Part shown: positions 12,915 to 21,962 of the stretch, piece after piece
How the letters are laid out: every line of letters begins with the position of its first letter
How positions within the stretch are numbered: the stretch's first letter is position 1
From: Sphingomonas oryzagri
GTDB lineage: Bacteria; Pseudomonadota; Alphaproteobacteria; Sphingomonadales; Sphingomonadaceae
Assembly (NCBI RefSeq): GCF_029906645.1
Contig: NZ_JARYGZ010000001.1
Coordinates: 1,607,208 to 1,671,207, forward strand
Reading direction: 5' to 3'
Length of the DNA stretch: 64,000 bases
Translations under genes and position numbers: made by a program
Notes under the pieces: model-generated
The model's input: only the letters and a program-made list of their open reading frames with translations
Databases searched by the model: none
Told to the model about the DNA's origin: nothing

Positions 12915-13457
12915 TTAGCGGAAGGTCTCCTGCAGATCGTCGATCGGCGCATAGGGATCCGGCCCGAAGCGGTTAGGGCCGATCGTGCCGCGCGTGCAGG
13001 CCCATACCAGCAGCAGGATCGACACGATCAGGCCGATCAGCATCGCCACCATGAAGAAGATGCCGAAGCCGAACATCGACGCATCGGGGTTGGCGCCGAG
13101 ACGCGCCAGCGCGGACACCATCGCGACACCCAGGACCAGGACAGGCGCCAGCATCCACCAGCCCGAGCGGTTGACATCATGCAGCCGCCGCACGCCCACC
13201 GCGATCGACGGGATCAGGATAGCGAGCGACCACAGGCCGGAGAGGATCCCACCCGATGTTCCCGCGCCTGCCGCATAGGATCCGGGGCCGCTCGCCGAAT
13301 AGCTGCTCGTGTGGCCGCCAAGGCCCAGCACGGTATCGACGATGCTCAGCACGATCGACACGATGATGTTGAACAGCACGAACATCCAATATTCGCGCCG
13401 TGGCGAACGCCCCGAAAATTGCGCGTACCGTTTCAGCGGCAGGATCATCCATTCCAT
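12915..13457 (-). CDS. DUF805 domain membrane protein
   Basis: 180 aa. It opens with ILPLKRYAQFSGRSPRREYW, the characteristic N-terminus of DUF805, followed by a first membrane helix (MFVLFNIIVSIVLSIVDTVL). After a Gly/Ser-rich loop come two more membrane segments (LWSLAILIPSIAVGVRRLHD and FFMVAMLIGLIVSILLLVWA). The family motif RRLHDVNRSGWW is present. The C-terminus GPNRFGPDPYAP is typical too. The function of the family is unknown. The ATG at 13457 is preceded by GGAGG. It is convergent with the FUSC gene, 15 nt apart. Confidence 0.88.
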   Translation of the reverse strand: MEWMILPLKRYAQFSGRSPRREYWMFVLFNIIVSIVLSIVDTVLGLGGHTSSYSASGPGSYAAGAGTSGGILSGLWSLAILIPSIAVGVRRLHDVNRSGWWMLAPVLVLGVAMVSALARLGANPDASMFGFGIFFMVAMLIGLIVSILLLVWACTRGTIGPNRFGPDPYAPIDDLQETFR

Positions 13458-13479
13458 CGTATCGCCCTCCTGTTCGCGA

Positions 13480-14994
13480 TCAGTTGACCGGCGCCCTTCG
13501 CCGGTAGCTCAAGGCTTCCGCGACGTGGACGCGGCCAACGCCGTCCGCTCCGCCGAGATCCGCGATGGTCCGCGCCACGCGCAGCACCCGGTGATAGCCG
13601 CGCGCCGAAAGCCGCATCTGCTCGGCCGCCTGCGCGAGCAGCTTTCGCCCCGCCTCGTCCGGCGCCGCGACGGCATCGAGCAGTTCGCCGTCCGCTTCGG
13701 CATTGGTGCGCACGCCATGCGCGGCGTAGCGCTCGGTCTGGATCGCGCGTGCCTCCGCCACGCGCCCTGCCACCTCCGCCGACCCTTCGGCCGGCGGCGG
13801 CAGGACGAGATCGGCGGCGGAGACGGCACGCACCTCGACGTGGAGGTCGATGCGATCCAGCAAAGGCCCACTGACCTTCGCCTGATAGTCGGCGGCGCAT
13901 TTCGGCGCGCGGGCGCAGGCGAGCGCGGCGTCGCCGAGATGGCCGCAGCGGCACGGGTTCATCGCCGCGATCAGCTGCACACGCGCCGGGAAGGTGACAT
14001 GGGCATTGGCGCGCGCCACCGTCACCCGGCCCGTCTCGACCGGCTGGCGCAGCGAATCGAGCACCGGGCGCTGGAATTCTGCCAGCTCGTCGAGAAACAG
14101 CACGCCGAGATGCGCAAGGCTCACCTCGCCCGGCCGCGCCTTGAGGCCACCGCCGGTCAGCGCCGCCATCGAGGCGCTATGATGTGGTGCCCGAAACGGA
14201 CGCGCGCGGATCAGGCGACCGCCCGGCAGTTCGCCCGCCACCGAGGCGACCATCGACACCTCCAACGCCTCAGCCGGTGTCAGGTCGGGCAGGATGCCGG
14301 GCAGGCAGGCGGCCATCAGCGACTTGCCGGCGCCGGGTGGACCGACCATCAGCAGATTGTGTCCACCCGCCGCCGCGATCTCCAGCGCGCGCTTGGCGTT
14401 CTCCTGCCCCTTCACCTGGCGCAGATCCGGGCCGGCGGGCGGCGGATCGGCCTGCCCCTTGCCCGGCGGGCTGAGCTGGCCGGTGCCCTTCAGATGATTG
14501 ATCAGCGCCAGCAGATCGGGCGCGGCGAGTACCTCGATCCGCCCTGCCCACGCCGCCTCCGGCCCCTGTGCGGCAGGACATATTAGCCCGCGATCCTGTT
14601 CGGACGCATGGAGCGCTGCCAGCAGCACACCCGCCGCCGGCGCGATCCGCCCGTCCAGCCCGAGTTCACCCACCGCGACATATTCGCTCAGCGTCTCGGC
14701 ATCGATCACCCCCATCGCGCCGAGCAGGGCCAGCGCGATCGGCAGGTCGAAGTGCGATCCTTCCTTGGGCAGATCGGCGGGCGAGAGGTTGACGGTGATC
14801 CGCTTGGGCGGCAGCGACAGGCCGATCGCCGCCAGCGCGGCGCGCACCCGCTCGCGGCTTTCCGCCACCGCCTTGTCCGGCAGGCCGACGACGACGAAGG
14901 CGGGCAGGCCCGGCGCCAATTGCACCTGCACCTCCACGGCGCGCGCCTCCAGCCCGAGAAACGCCACGGTCGAGACGATCGCGACCAACGCCAC
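13480..14994 (-). CDS. comM: YifB/ComM-like Mg-chelatase-type AAA+ ATPase
   Basis: 504 aa from GTG 14994; TTG 14988 (giving MVAIVSTVAFLGLEARAVEV) is an equally good start, and no ATG fits. The N-terminal ChlI-like domain contains VVGLPDKAVAESRERVRAAL. The AAA+ core has Walker A GPPGAGKSLMA, Walker B LFLDELAEF and the MNPCRCGHLG cysteine cluster with CARAPKCAADY. The C-terminal Mg_chelatase domain ends RVARTIADLGG. ComM homologues are hexameric helicases that help integrate incoming DNA during natural transformation, but the gene is widespread even in non-competent species. It is divergent from the PGPGW gene. Confidence 0.92.
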   Translation of the reverse strand: MALVAIVSTVAFLGLEARAVEVQVQLAPGLPAFVVVGLPDKAVAESRERVRAALAAIGLSLPPKRITVNLSPADLPKEGSHFDLPIALALLGAMGVIDAETLSEYVAVGELGLDGRIAPAAGVLLAALHASEQDRGLICPAAQGPEAAWAGRIEVLAAPDLLALINHLKGTGQLSPPGKGQADPPPAGPDLRQVKGQENAKRALEIAAAGGHNLLMVGPPGAGKSLMAACLPGILPDLTPAEALEVSMVASVAGELPGGRLIRARPFRAPHHSASMAALTGGGLKARPGEVSLAHLGVLFLDELAEFQRPVLDSLRQPVETGRVTVARANAHVTFPARVQLIAAMNPCRCGHLGDAALACARAPKCAADYQAKVSGPLLDRIDLHVEVRAVSAADLVLPPPAEGSAEVAGRVAEARAIQTERYAAHGVRTNAEADGELLDAVAAPDEAGRKLLAQAAEQMRLSARGYHRVLRVARTIADLGGADGVGRVHVAEALSYRRRAPVN

Positions 14995-15094
14995 CCCCGA
15001 AATTACCCCTGTTGCGACGGAACGTAGCGGCAACAAGGCGGGTGTCCAGCCCTCCCGCCTTGCGCCCGTCACAATCCCCGCCCACATCCTTCCC

Positions 15095-15406
15095 ATGACC
15101 TGGCGCGAACGATGGCGGATCTGGAAGCGGACGCATGGCATCCGCCACGCCATTCACGCGCTCGGCTGGCTGCTCGTGCTGCTTTCACCGCTGGTCGGCC
15201 TGCTGCCCGGCCCCGGCGGCATCTTCGTGCTGGCGGCGGGCTTCGCGCTGATCCTGCAGACCTCGCCCCTGGCAAAGCGCGTCTACGTCCGTTTCAAGCG
15301 CCGCTGGCCGCGCGCCGGTGCGCTGATCGACCGGGGGATGCGCCGCCCGAGCGCGCTTCGCCGACGGACGCGCGAAAAGCTGGCGACGGCGGCCGGCACC
15401 AATTGA
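15095..15406 (+). CDS. PGPGW-type small transmembrane protein
   Basis: 103 aa. A basic N-terminus (MTWRERWRIWKRTHGIRHAI) is followed by a hydrophobic region, about residues 22-55, split by the motif LLPGPGGIFVLAAGFALI that defines the PGPGW family. The tail is strongly basic (FKRRWPRAGALIDRGMRRPS). This suggests two short membrane helices with both ends cytoplasmic. The function is unknown. It lies just upstream of the rpmH operon on the same strand, with about 100 bp between. Confidence 0.75.
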   Translation: MTWRERWRIWKRTHGIRHAIHALGWLLVLLSPLVGLLPGPGGIFVLAAGFALILQTSPLAKRVYVRFKRRWPRAGALIDRGMRRPSALRRRTREKLATAAGTN

Positions 15407-15505
15407 CTCTCCCGGCGCTTTTGCCTATCCGCGCCCCGTCAGTGGCGGCCGCCCGTTCGGCTGCCCTTTTTCGTTGTATAGATCAGACGTTCGAGGACCG
15501 AGACG

Positions 15506-15640
15506 ATGAAGCGCACTTTCCAGCCCAGCAACCTCGTGCGCAAGCGTCGCCACGGCTTCCGCACCCGCTCGGCGACTGCCGCCGGCCGCAAGGTGCTCGC
15601 CGCCCGCCGCGCGCGCGGCCGCAAGTCGCTCTCGGCCTGA
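15506..15640 (+). CDS. rpmH: 50S ribosomal protein L34
   Basis: 44 aa, standard length. It begins [20 protein letters not shown] and ends [12 protein letters not shown], the canonical L34 sequence. It is the first gene of the conserved rpmH-rnpA-yidD-yidC-engB cluster. A possible -10 TATAGA sits at 15477-15482; the spacing to the ATG leaves a short leader. Confidence 0.97.
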   Translation: MKRTFQPSNLVRKRRHGFRTRSATAAGRKVLAARRARGRKSLSA

Positions 15641-15978
15641 GCCAAGACGCTTACGTCATCCTCCGGCGCCGCGCGGATTTCCTCGCGGCGAACGGGGGCG
15701 CGCGCCGGGCCATGCCCGGCTTCGTGCTTTTGGTACGCCCGCGCGATGACGGCGATCCGGCGATGCGCCTCGGCATCACGGTGACCAAGAAGATCGGCAA
15801 TGCGGTGGTCCGCAACCGCATGAAGCGCCGTTTCCGCGCGCTCGGCCGCGCGCTTCTCCCTGCCCATGGCATTCCCGGCGCCGATCATGTCCTGATCGGC
15901 CGCAACGGCGGGATCGAGCGGGATTACGCGCTGCTGCAGGAAGAACTGGGCAAGGCGCTGAGGAAGCTCTCCCGGTGA
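15637..15978 (+). CDS. rnpA: Ribonuclease P protein component (start uncertain)
   Basis: About 113 aa. RnpA is the small basic protein that binds the RNase P RNA for 5' tRNA maturation. [20 protein letters not shown] is the N-terminal family pattern, and [20 protein letters not shown] then [12 protein letters not shown] contains the RNR motif. No ATG, GTG or TTG lies between the rpmH stop and the conserved region. The nearest candidate is CTG at 15637, overlapping the rpmH stop. The only standard starts upstream are GTG 15442 and beyond, which would put rnpA across the whole of rpmH in another frame, as described in Thermus. The coordinates assume CTG. The 3' end overlaps yidD (GTGA). Confidence 0.85.
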   Translation: MSQDAYVILRRRADFLAANGGARRAMPGFVLLVRPRDDGDPAMRLGITVTKKIGNAVVRNRMKRRFRALGRALLPAHGIPGADHVLIGRNGGIERDYALLQEELGKALRKLSR

Positions 15979-16187
15979 TCAAGGAAGGCCTCGTGCTGGT
16001 GGCGAAAGCCTGGCAGGCGGGGCCGTCCGCGATGATGGGACCGACCTGCCGCTTCACGCCTTCCTGTTCGGCCTATGCGATCGAGGCCTGGACGCGCTAT
16101 GGCGCGGCGCGCGGCTCCTGGCTGGCGGCGCGGCGTATCTGCCGCTGCCACCCGCTGGGCGGCCATGGCTATGACCCGGTGCCCTGA
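15975..16187 (+). CDS. yidD: Membrane protein insertion efficiency factor YidD
   Basis: 70 aa. The protein contains [24 protein letters not shown] and [16 protein letters not shown], with the three conserved cysteines of YidD/haemolysin-alpha-like proteins. It is membrane-associated through an amphipathic N-terminal helix and aids YidC-dependent insertion. The GTG start overlaps the rnpA stop codon by 4 nt, and yidC follows after 39 nt. Confidence 0.95.
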   Translation: MIKEGLVLVAKAWQAGPSAMMGPTCRFTPSCSAYAIEAWTRYGAARGSWLAARRICRCHPLGGHGYDPVP

Positions 16188-16226
16188 AGAGGGCGCCATG
16201 AAACAGACGGATTCGGGGGTTCTTCG

Positions 16227-17918
16227 GTGAACGAACAGCGTAACATGATCACCGCGCTGGTGCTGTCGGCGATCGTATTGCTCGGATGGGCGCTGCTCTC
16301 CGACAAGTTCTTCCCGACCGCCAACAAGCCCGCGACGCAGATCGTCAACGGCAAGTCGGTGCCGCTGCCCCAGCCGACGCCGGCCTCCAACGCACCCGCG
16401 CAGACGCTCGATCGTGCGAAGGTGCTCGCGCAGACGCCGCGCGTGAAGATCGAGACGCCCAAGCTTGCCGGTTCGATCGACCTGCGCGGCGCCCAGATCG
16501 ACGACCTCGTGCTCACCACCCAGCGCGAGACGATCGACAAGAATTCGCCGCCGGTCCGCCTGTTCTCGCCGGAAGGCACGCAGGACGCCTATTTCGCCTC
16601 GTTCGGCTGGAGCGGCCAGAACATCAGGCTGCCCGACGCCAACACGGTGTGGACGGCCGCCGGCGACGTGCTGGCGCCCGGCAAGCCGGTGACGCTCACC
16701 TGGAACAACGAGCAGGGCCAGGCCTTCGCGATCAAGCTGTCGGTGGACGACAACTACCTCTTCACCGTCCAGCAGAGCGTGACCAACGGCACGGGTGCGC
16801 CGGTCGCCGCACGCCCCTACAGCCTCGTCTCGCGCGCCGGCCAGTCCAAGGATCCGTCGAGCTGGCAGGTCCATGTCGGCCCGATCGGCGTGATGGGCGG
16901 CATCGCCCAGTACAAGACCAACTGGAAGGATCTGGACGAGGCGGGCGCCGCCGGCCAGAAGTTCCAGTCGACCGGCGGCTGGCTCGGTTTCTCCGACAAA
17001 TATTGGCTGGCGGCGGTGATCCCCGATCCCAAGGCGCAGGTGGACGCGGCCTTTGCGGGCGCTGGCGGTCACTATCAGGCCGAGTTCGCGCCGAACGTCG
17101 CGCCGGTCGGTCCGGCGCAGACCGCGACGCAGACCTCCTACCTGTTCGCGGGCGGCAAGGACGCCTCGCTGCTCGACACCTATGACGACAAATACGGCTT
17201 CGACAAGCTGGACCACGCCATCGACTGGGGCTGGTTCCGCGTGATCGAAAAGCCGATCTTCTACCTGCTCGACTGGCTGTTCAAGCAGGTCGGAAACTTC
17301 GGCGTGGCGATCATGCTGCTCACAGTGATCGTGCGCCTGGTGATGTTCCCGATCGCCCACAAGCAGTTCAAGTCCGGCCAGCAGATGAAGATCGTGCAGC
17401 CGAAGATGAAGGCCCTGCAGGAGCGCCACAAGGAGGACAAGCAGCGGCTCCAGGAAGAGATGATGAAGCTCTACCGGGAGGAGAAGATCAACCCGCTCGC
17501 CGGCTGCGCTCCGGTGCTGCTGCAGATCCCGATCTTCTTCTCGCTCTACAAGGTGCTGACGCTGACGCTGGAAATGCGCCACCAGCCCTTCATCCTGTGG
17601 ATCAAGGATCTCTCCGCGCCCGATCCGCTGACGCCGGTCAACCTGTTCGGCTACCTGCCCTTCCAGCCGACCGGCTTCCTGCATCTCTCGGTGCTGGCGA
17701 TCCTGCTTGGCATCACGATGTGGCTGCAGTTCAAGCTCAACCCGCAGATGAACATGGATCCGGCGCAGAAGCAGATCTTCTCGCTGATGCCGTGGTTCAT
17801 GATGTTCATCATGTCGCCCTTCGCGGCGGGCCTGCAGGTCTATTACATCCTCTCCAACCTGATCACGGTGGGGCAGATGCAGATGCTCAACCGCAAGATG
17901 CCGGCGCCGAAGACGTGA
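16227..17918 (+). CDS. yidC: Membrane protein insertase YidC
   Basis: 563 aa, Gram-negative type. There is an N-terminal membrane anchor ([20 protein letters not shown], residues about 6-25), then a large periplasmic P1 domain to about residue 335. The conserved insertase core follows: [20 protein letters not shown] contains the hydrophilic-groove arginine, and [19 protein letters not shown], the coiled cytoplasmic hairpin and three further helices complete it. It inserts inner-membrane proteins alone or with SecYEG. The GTG start follows the yidD stop by 39 nt, and the stop overlaps the engB GTG. Confidence 0.97.
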   Translation: MNEQRNMITALVLSAIVLLGWALLSDKFFPTANKPATQIVNGKSVPLPQPTPASNAPAQTLDRAKVLAQTPRVKIETPKLAGSIDLRGAQIDDLVLTTQRETIDKNSPPVRLFSPEGTQDAYFASFGWSGQNIRLPDANTVWTAAGDVLAPGKPVTLTWNNEQGQAFAIKLSVDDNYLFTVQQSVTNGTGAPVAARPYSLVSRAGQSKDPSSWQVHVGPIGVMGGIAQYKTNWKDLDEAGAAGQKFQSTGGWLGFSDKYWLAAVIPDPKAQVDAAFAGAGGHYQAEFAPNVAPVGPAQTATQTSYLFAGGKDASLLDTYDDKYGFDKLDHAIDWGWFRVIEKPIFYLLDWLFKQVGNFGVAIMLLTVIVRLVMFPIAHKQFKSGQQMKIVQPKMKALQERHKEDKQRLQEEMMKLYREEKINPLAGCAPVLLQIPIFFSLYKVLTLTLEMRHQPFILWIKDLSAPDPLTPVNLFGYLPFQPTGFLHLSVLAILLGITMWLQFKLNPQMNMDPAQKQIFSLMPWFMMFIMSPFAAGLQVYYILSNLITVGQMQMLNRKMPAPKT

Positions 17919-18565
17919 GGGGAGACACGCCCGAGGCGGACGAACGGCTGGAGGCGGGGCGCAAGCTGTTCGCCGGCAAGGTCGAGTTCCTGAAGTCCGC
18001 GCCGGAGCTGCGTTTCCTCCCCGATCCCACCGCGCCGGAGGTCGCCTTCGCCGGCCGCTCCAATGTCGGCAAGTCGACGCTGATCAATGCGCTGACCGGC
18101 CGCTCCGGCCTCGCGCGCACCTCGAACACGCCGGGGCGCACGCAGGAGCTGAACATCTTCGACGTGGGCGAGCCGATCGCCTTCCGGCTGGTCGACATGC
18201 CCGGCTACGGCTTCGCCAAGGCGCCGAAGGACATGGTGAAGCGCTGGAAGTTCCTGGTGAACGACTATCTGCGCGGCCGCGCGGTGCTGGCGCGCGTGCT
18301 GGTGCTGATCGATTCGCGCCACGGCATCAAGGATGTCGACCGCGAGATCGTGGAGATGCTCGACAAGGCGGCCGTCTCCTACCAGATCGTCCTCACCAAG
18401 TCGGACAAGGTGAAGGCGACCGAACTGGCGGCGGTGACGGCGGCGGTGGAAGCCGAGGCGCGCAAGCACGTCGCCGCGCACCCGGTGATCCTGCCGACAT
18501 CCAGCGAACTAGGCGGAGGCATTCCCGAGCTACGCGCGGCGGTACTGGACGCGATCAGCGCCTGA
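17915..18565 (+). CDS. engB: Ribosome biogenesis GTP-binding protein EngB/YihA/YsxC
   Basis: 216 aa. The G motifs are in order: G1 [16 protein letters not shown]2 region [13 protein letters not shown]3 [10 protein letters not shown]4 TKSDKVK and G5 in PTSSELGGG. It is a cytoplasmic GTPase for late 50S assembly. It starts at GTG 17915, overlapping the yidC stop (GTGA). The frame also opens far upstream inside yidC, but the family begins close to this GTG. It ends the rpmH operon and is convergent with the next gene, 9 nt away. Confidence 0.95.
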   Translation: MRGDTPEADERLEAGRKLFAGKVEFLKSAPELRFLPDPTAPEVAFAGRSNVGKSTLINALTGRSGLARTSNTPGRTQELNIFDVGEPIAFRLVDMPGYGFAKAPKDMVKRWKFLVNDYLRGRAVLARVLVLIDSRHGIKDVDREIVEMLDKAAVSYQIVLTKSDKVKATELAAVTAAVEAEARKHVAAHPVILPTSSELGGGIPELRAAVLDAISA

Positions 18566-18574
18566 GGCCAGTTC

Positions 18575-19132
18575 TTACTGAACGTCGATATTCAGAAAAC
18601 TGACGTCGGCACCCGAACAGGACAGTTCCACGCTGTCATGCCCGGTATAGGATATCGGGACGGTCTTCACGCTCGGATTGTTCTTGCCGAACGTCACGGT
18701 CATCAGGCCCTTGGGATCGACCTCGATCCTGAAGGTGATCGCCGTATCGAAATAGCTTGCGCGCAGCAGGCTGTCCTCGTCGCGGGTCTTCACATCATAT
18801 TCGACGTGGTTGGGATTCTGGAAGCCGTAAGCGGCAATGCCGCTGCAATGGCAGTTCCCGTCGGGCGACCCGTCCTGACGAAAGCTGACCTGTGCGATCG
18901 AATTCCAGTCGCCACCGAAGTCCCCGCTGTGGAAGGCGATGCGTCCGCTGATCGTGGTGGCCTTGGCGGGGACTGGTATCAGCTTGTTGTCATAGTGGCC
19001 GTTGGGCGTGGTGCACCGCCAGGTCTCGTGATCCTGCGCTACGGCCGGCGAGCAGCTCGTGGCGAGCATCAGACTTCCGATCAGCAGCGTGCCCGTCGCG
19101 CATCCCTGAGCCGGACCCGAAAACGGCCCCAT
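18575..19132 (-). CDS. Secreted hypothetical protein
   Basis: 185 aa. The N-terminal hydrophobic stretch (GTLLIGSLMLATSC) looks like an export signal. It could be a lipobox (LATSC, Cys at residue 27), or the signal peptide may be cleaved after SPAVA. The mature part is strand-rich and polar, with YDNKLIPVPAKATTISGRIA, a GNCHCSG cysteine pair and a C-terminal SVELSCSG. No family is recognised. The gene is convergent with engB and uses GC-poorer codons than its neighbours. Confidence 0.65.
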   Translation of the reverse strand: MGPFSGPAQGCATGTLLIGSLMLATSCSPAVAQDHETWRCTTPNGHYDNKLIPVPAKATTISGRIAFHSGDFGGDWNSIAQVSFRQDGSPDGNCHCSGIAAYGFQNPNHVEYDVKTRDEDSLLRASYFDTAITFRIEVDPKGLMTVTFGKNNPSVKTVPISYTGHDSVELSCSGADVSFLNIDVQ

Positions 19133-19258
19133 GACATCATCCCCTGCCTGAACCCCGGAGCAGATGTGGAGCGGCGGCGCCTAAGGAAGATTTAATGCGG
19201 CTGTCATCGCGGGACGCTCGGGTTGACCTCGCGCGCGCCGCCCCGCACAACGCCGCCC

Positions 19259-19927
19259 ATGCTCAAGCTCATCATCGGCAACAAGGCTTATTCCAGCTGG
19301 TCCATGCGCGGCTGGATGGCGGTGAAGCAGTCGGGTCTCCCGTTCGAGGAGATCGTCGTTCCGCTCTACGACGCCGATTGGGACAAGCGCCGCGAGGGCG
19401 ACGAATTCGCCCCCTCCTCCGGCAAGGTACCGATCCTGTGGGACGGCGAGACGGTGGTGTGGGATTCGCTCGCCATCATCGAATGGCTGGCCGATCGGGT
19501 GGGCCGCGAAAAGTTCTGGCCGGCGGACGACAGCGCGCGCGGCATGGCGCGATCGATGGCGGCGGAGATGCACTCCAGCTTCGCCGCACTGCGCCGCGAA
19601 TGTTCGATGAACATCCGCCAGCGCTTTCCGGACTATAAGCCCTCCGCCGCGGTGGAGGCCGATCTCGCCCGCCTGTACGAACTCTGGGCACAGGCCCGCG
19701 CGCGGTTCGGCACGGGCGGCGAGTTCCTGTTCGGGGAATTCAGCGCCGCCGACATCATGTTCGCACCGGTCTGCACGCGGATCGTCACCTACCAGTTGCC
19801 GCTGCCGCGCTTCGCCATCCCCTACATGCAGGCGATGTTCCTGCATCCGTTCATGCAGGAATGGATCGGCGGCGCGCAGGCCGAGGATTGGGTGATCGAG
19901 AAGTTCGAGACGCTGCCGACCGCCTAA
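19259..19927 (+). CDS. Glutathione S-transferase family protein
   Basis: 222 aa. The N-terminal thioredoxin-like domain (residues 1-80) has MLKLIIGNKAYSSWSMRGWM, with an SSWS active-site loop where Ser would activate glutathione, and GKVPILWDGETVVWDSLAII, which provides the cis-Pro and Glu-Ser/Asp-Ser glutathione contacts. The rest is the helical C-terminal GST domain, with FGEFSAADIMFAPVCTRI. The substrate is unknown. The start was chosen at ATG 19259, where the beta-strand begins; 12 upstream codons are in frame but unconserved. Confidence 0.9.
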   Translation: MLKLIIGNKAYSSWSMRGWMAVKQSGLPFEEIVVPLYDADWDKRREGDEFAPSSGKVPILWDGETVVWDSLAIIEWLADRVGREKFWPADDSARGMARSMAAEMHSSFAALRRECSMNIRQRFPDYKPSAAVEADLARLYELWAQARARFGTGGEFLFGEFSAADIMFAPVCTRIVTYQLPLPRFAIPYMQAMFLHPFMQEWIGGAQAEDWVIEKFETLPTA

Positions 19928-19957
19928 AGGCCCCTCCCTGGAAGGGCGGGAGAACGC

Positions 19958-20398
19958 TCAATACGGCGTGCCATCCTTGTGGAAATAGCGCGGGCCCTCC
20001 GCCCTGAGGTCGATATCCGGATAATGGCAGGGGCTGGTCTCGGGCATGCCGACCACCACGAAGGTCGCGCCCTCCGGCCCGCCAATCAGATGATGGCCGT
20101 TGCGATCCATCTTGGGAAAGGCCGCGCAATCGCCGGCTTTCAGCACCGTCTCGCCATTATCGTCGATCAGCGTCGCCGAGCCTGACGTCATGACGAGAAA
20201 TTCGTCCTCCCGCTCATGCCAGTGGCGCTGGCTGGACCAGGCGCCGGGCGGCAGGACGACGTGGTTCGCCTCGAAATCGGTGATCGCGCCGGCCCGCGCC
20301 AGCGAGCGATAGACCCGCCCATGTCCACCGAGATTGTAGGGATCGGGATAATCGCTGCCCGTCTTGCCCTCGATAGCGTCGATGTCGATCTTCGGCAT
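19958..20398 (-). CDS. Cupin domain protein
   Basis: 146 aa single-domain cupin. The metal-binding motif 1 is seen as SQRHWHEREDEFLVMTSG (two His and a Glu), and the later GDCAAFPKMDRNGHHLIG supplies the final His of motif 2. The C-terminus has HYPDIDLRAEGPRYFHKDGT, found in a subfamily often annotated as cupin domain-containing protein or transcriptional-regulator-like. Reaction and substrate are unknown. The ATG at 20398 follows a GGGAGAAGG. It is divergent from dapE, with a REP-type repeat between them. Confidence 0.85.
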   Translation of the reverse strand: MPKIDIDAIEGKTGSDYPDPYNLGGHGRVYRSLARAGAITDFEANHVVLPPGAWSSQRHWHEREDEFLVMTSGSATLIDDNGETVLKAGDCAAFPKMDRNGHHLIGGPEGATFVVVGMPETSPCHYPDIDLRAEGPRYFHKDGTPY

Positions 20399-20413
20399 CC
20401 TTCTCCCTCCGTT

Positions 20414-20489
20414 GTCATCGCGAGGCGCGAAGCGCCGTGGCGATCCACCCGCCACCGCAATGGATTGCTTCGCTGCGCTCGCAATGATG
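20414..20489. repeat. REP-like palindromic repeat, family A copy 1
   Basis: It begins GTCATCGCGAGGCGCGAAGC and ends GGATTGCTTCGCTGCGCTCG followed by CAATGATG. The left outer arm GTCATCGCGAG is the inverse of CTCGCAATGA(C), so the whole folds as a hairpin with a shorter inner dyad (GGCGATCCA facing TGGATTGC). Two more copies occur at 26790 and 50552. It lies between the divergent cupin and dapE starts. Confidence 0.85.
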
Positions 20490-20534
20490 AGGGCAGTCTA
20501 GGCAAATCCACCCCACCAGCCTAACGCCAAGCCC

Positions 20535-21674
20535 ATGACCGGTCCAATCGATCCCGTGGCGCTGACCGCCGACCTGATCCGCTGCCCCAGCGTCACCCCC
20601 GCCGATGCGGGCGCGCAGGATGTGCTCACGCAGGCGCTGGAGCGGCAAGGCTTCACCGTCCACCGCTTCACCAGCGGAGAGGCGCCGCACGGACCGGTGG
20701 AGAATCTGGTTGCGATACGGGGCCATGGCGCGCCACACTTCGCCTTCGCGGGCCACAGCGACGTCGTGCCCGCCGGCGAGGGCTGGACGGCGGGCGCCTT
20801 CGAGCCCGAAATTCGCGGCGACCTGCTCTACGGGCGCGGCGCGGTCGACATGAAGGGCGCGATCGCCGCCTTCATCGCCGCCGCCGGACGGGTGCAGGAT
20901 CACAGGGGCACGCTCAGCCTGCTGATCACCGGCGACGAGGAAGGCCCCGCCATCCACGGCACCCGCGCGATCATCGACTGGATGGACGCGCGCGGCATCC
21001 GGCCGGACATGGTGCTGGTCGGCGAGCCGACCTCCGACGTGCGGCTCGGCGACACGATCAAGATCGGCCGGCGCGGATCGATCAACGCCTGGATCGAGGT
21101 GCCTGGCACGCAGGGCCACGTCGCCTACCCCCACCTCGCCGACAATCCGATGACGCGGCTGGTCCGCATCCTCGATCGGCTGCAGCGCTGGCACCTCGAC
21201 GACGGCAATGCCTGGTTCCAGCCTTCCAACCTCGAAGTCACCGACATCGAGGTCGCGAGCGGCGCCACCAACATCATCCCCGGTACGGCGCGCGCGCGGC
21301 TCAACATCCGTTTCAACGACGAGCAGCAAGGCGCTGCTCTGGAGGCCGAAATCCGCCGCATCGCGGCCGAGGAAGCACCGCGCGCGACCGTCGAGGCGAT
21401 GATCTCGGGCGAGGCCTTCCTCACCGAGCCGGGCGTGCTGTCCTCGCTGGTTTCGGACGCGATCCGCGCCGTGACCGGGGCGGAAGCGGCCTATTCGACC
21501 ACCGGCGGCACCTCCGACGCCCGTTTCCTCTCTCAGATCGCCCCGACCGTGGAGTTCGGCCTCCCCAACGCGACCATGCACAAGCTCGACGAAGCGGCAG
21601 CAGTGGAGGATTTGCGCGTGTTGGCAGATATTTACGAGGCAGTGTTGAAATCAGTTTTCGGAAAAGGCCTCTAG
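20535..21674 (+). CDS. dapE: Succinyl-diaminopimelate desuccinylase
   Basis: 379 aa. It hydrolyses N-succinyl-LL-diaminopimelate in lysine and peptidoglycan precursor synthesis, and is a di-zinc M20 enzyme. The metal ligands and catalytic residues appear in order: His in AGHSDVVPAGEGW, Asp in GRGAVDMKGA, the Glu pair in TGDEEGPAIHG, Glu or Asp in LVGEPTSDVRLG, and His near the C-terminus in NATMHKLDEAA. The dimerisation lid domain lies in the middle (about 180-290). The last 24 bp overlap the convergent hypothetical gene. Base composition drops over the final 20 codons. Confidence 0.96.
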   Translation: MTGPIDPVALTADLIRCPSVTPADAGAQDVLTQALERQGFTVHRFTSGEAPHGPVENLVAIRGHGAPHFAFAGHSDVVPAGEGWTAGAFEPEIRGDLLYGRGAVDMKGAIAAFIAAAGRVQDHRGTLSLLITGDEEGPAIHGTRAIIDWMDARGIRPDMVLVGEPTSDVRLGDTIKIGRRGSINAWIEVPGTQGHVAYPHLADNPMTRLVRILDRLQRWHLDDGNAWFQPSNLEVTDIEVASGATNIIPGTARARLNIRFNDEQQGAALEAEIRRIAAEEAPRATVEAMISGEAFLTEPGVLSSLVSDAIRAVTGAEAAYSTTGGTSDARFLSQIAPTVEFGLPNATMHKLDEAAAVEDLRVLADIYEAVLKSVFGKGL

Positions 21675-21962
21675 CTCAATTGCCCCGGCCGATAACGAGA
21701 TGACATCTCCCGATTGCATCTCGATCCTCAGACCGATCGGACCTGCGTCATCGCTCGTTGGTCCATCGACGCTATTGATGGACTGACTTTTCCCCCACGG
21801 CGCCAATCTCGGGATTGTCAGTTCGCTCACCGCCGAAGCCAAGAGACGCCTCGGCCCGGTTCCGTCGCGAAGATGGATCGTGACCGACCCGGTAATCCAA
21901 TCAAGCTTGATCGTCGTGAGCGACCAATCGTGCATATCTGGAAGCTGCATTACGCTCGCCAT
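21651..21962 (-). CDS. Hypothetical protein, AT-richer than neighbours
   Basis: 103 aa, soluble, beta-rich by pattern (TTIKLDWITGSVTIHLRDG, then GLRIEMQSGDVISLSAGAIE). The alternation suggests a small beta-sandwich or barrel. No family is recognised with certainty. The ATG overlaps the smr stop (TGATG), so it is coupled to smr, while its own 3' end overlaps the dapE 3' end by 24 bp in the opposite direction. G+C is visibly lower than in flanking genes, which hints at acquisition or relaxed selection. Confidence 0.6.
   Translation of the reverse strand: MASVMQLPDMHDWSLTTIKLDWITGSVTIHLRDGTGPRRLLASAVSELTIPRLAPWGKSQSINSVDGPTSDDAGPIGLRIEMQSGDVISLSAGAIELEAFSEN

Noticed and set aside
15924-17684. 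586-codon minus-strand frame opposite yidC
   Set aside because: Overlaps an essential, clearly conserved gene and contains only low-complexity His/Arg/Leu/Val runs.
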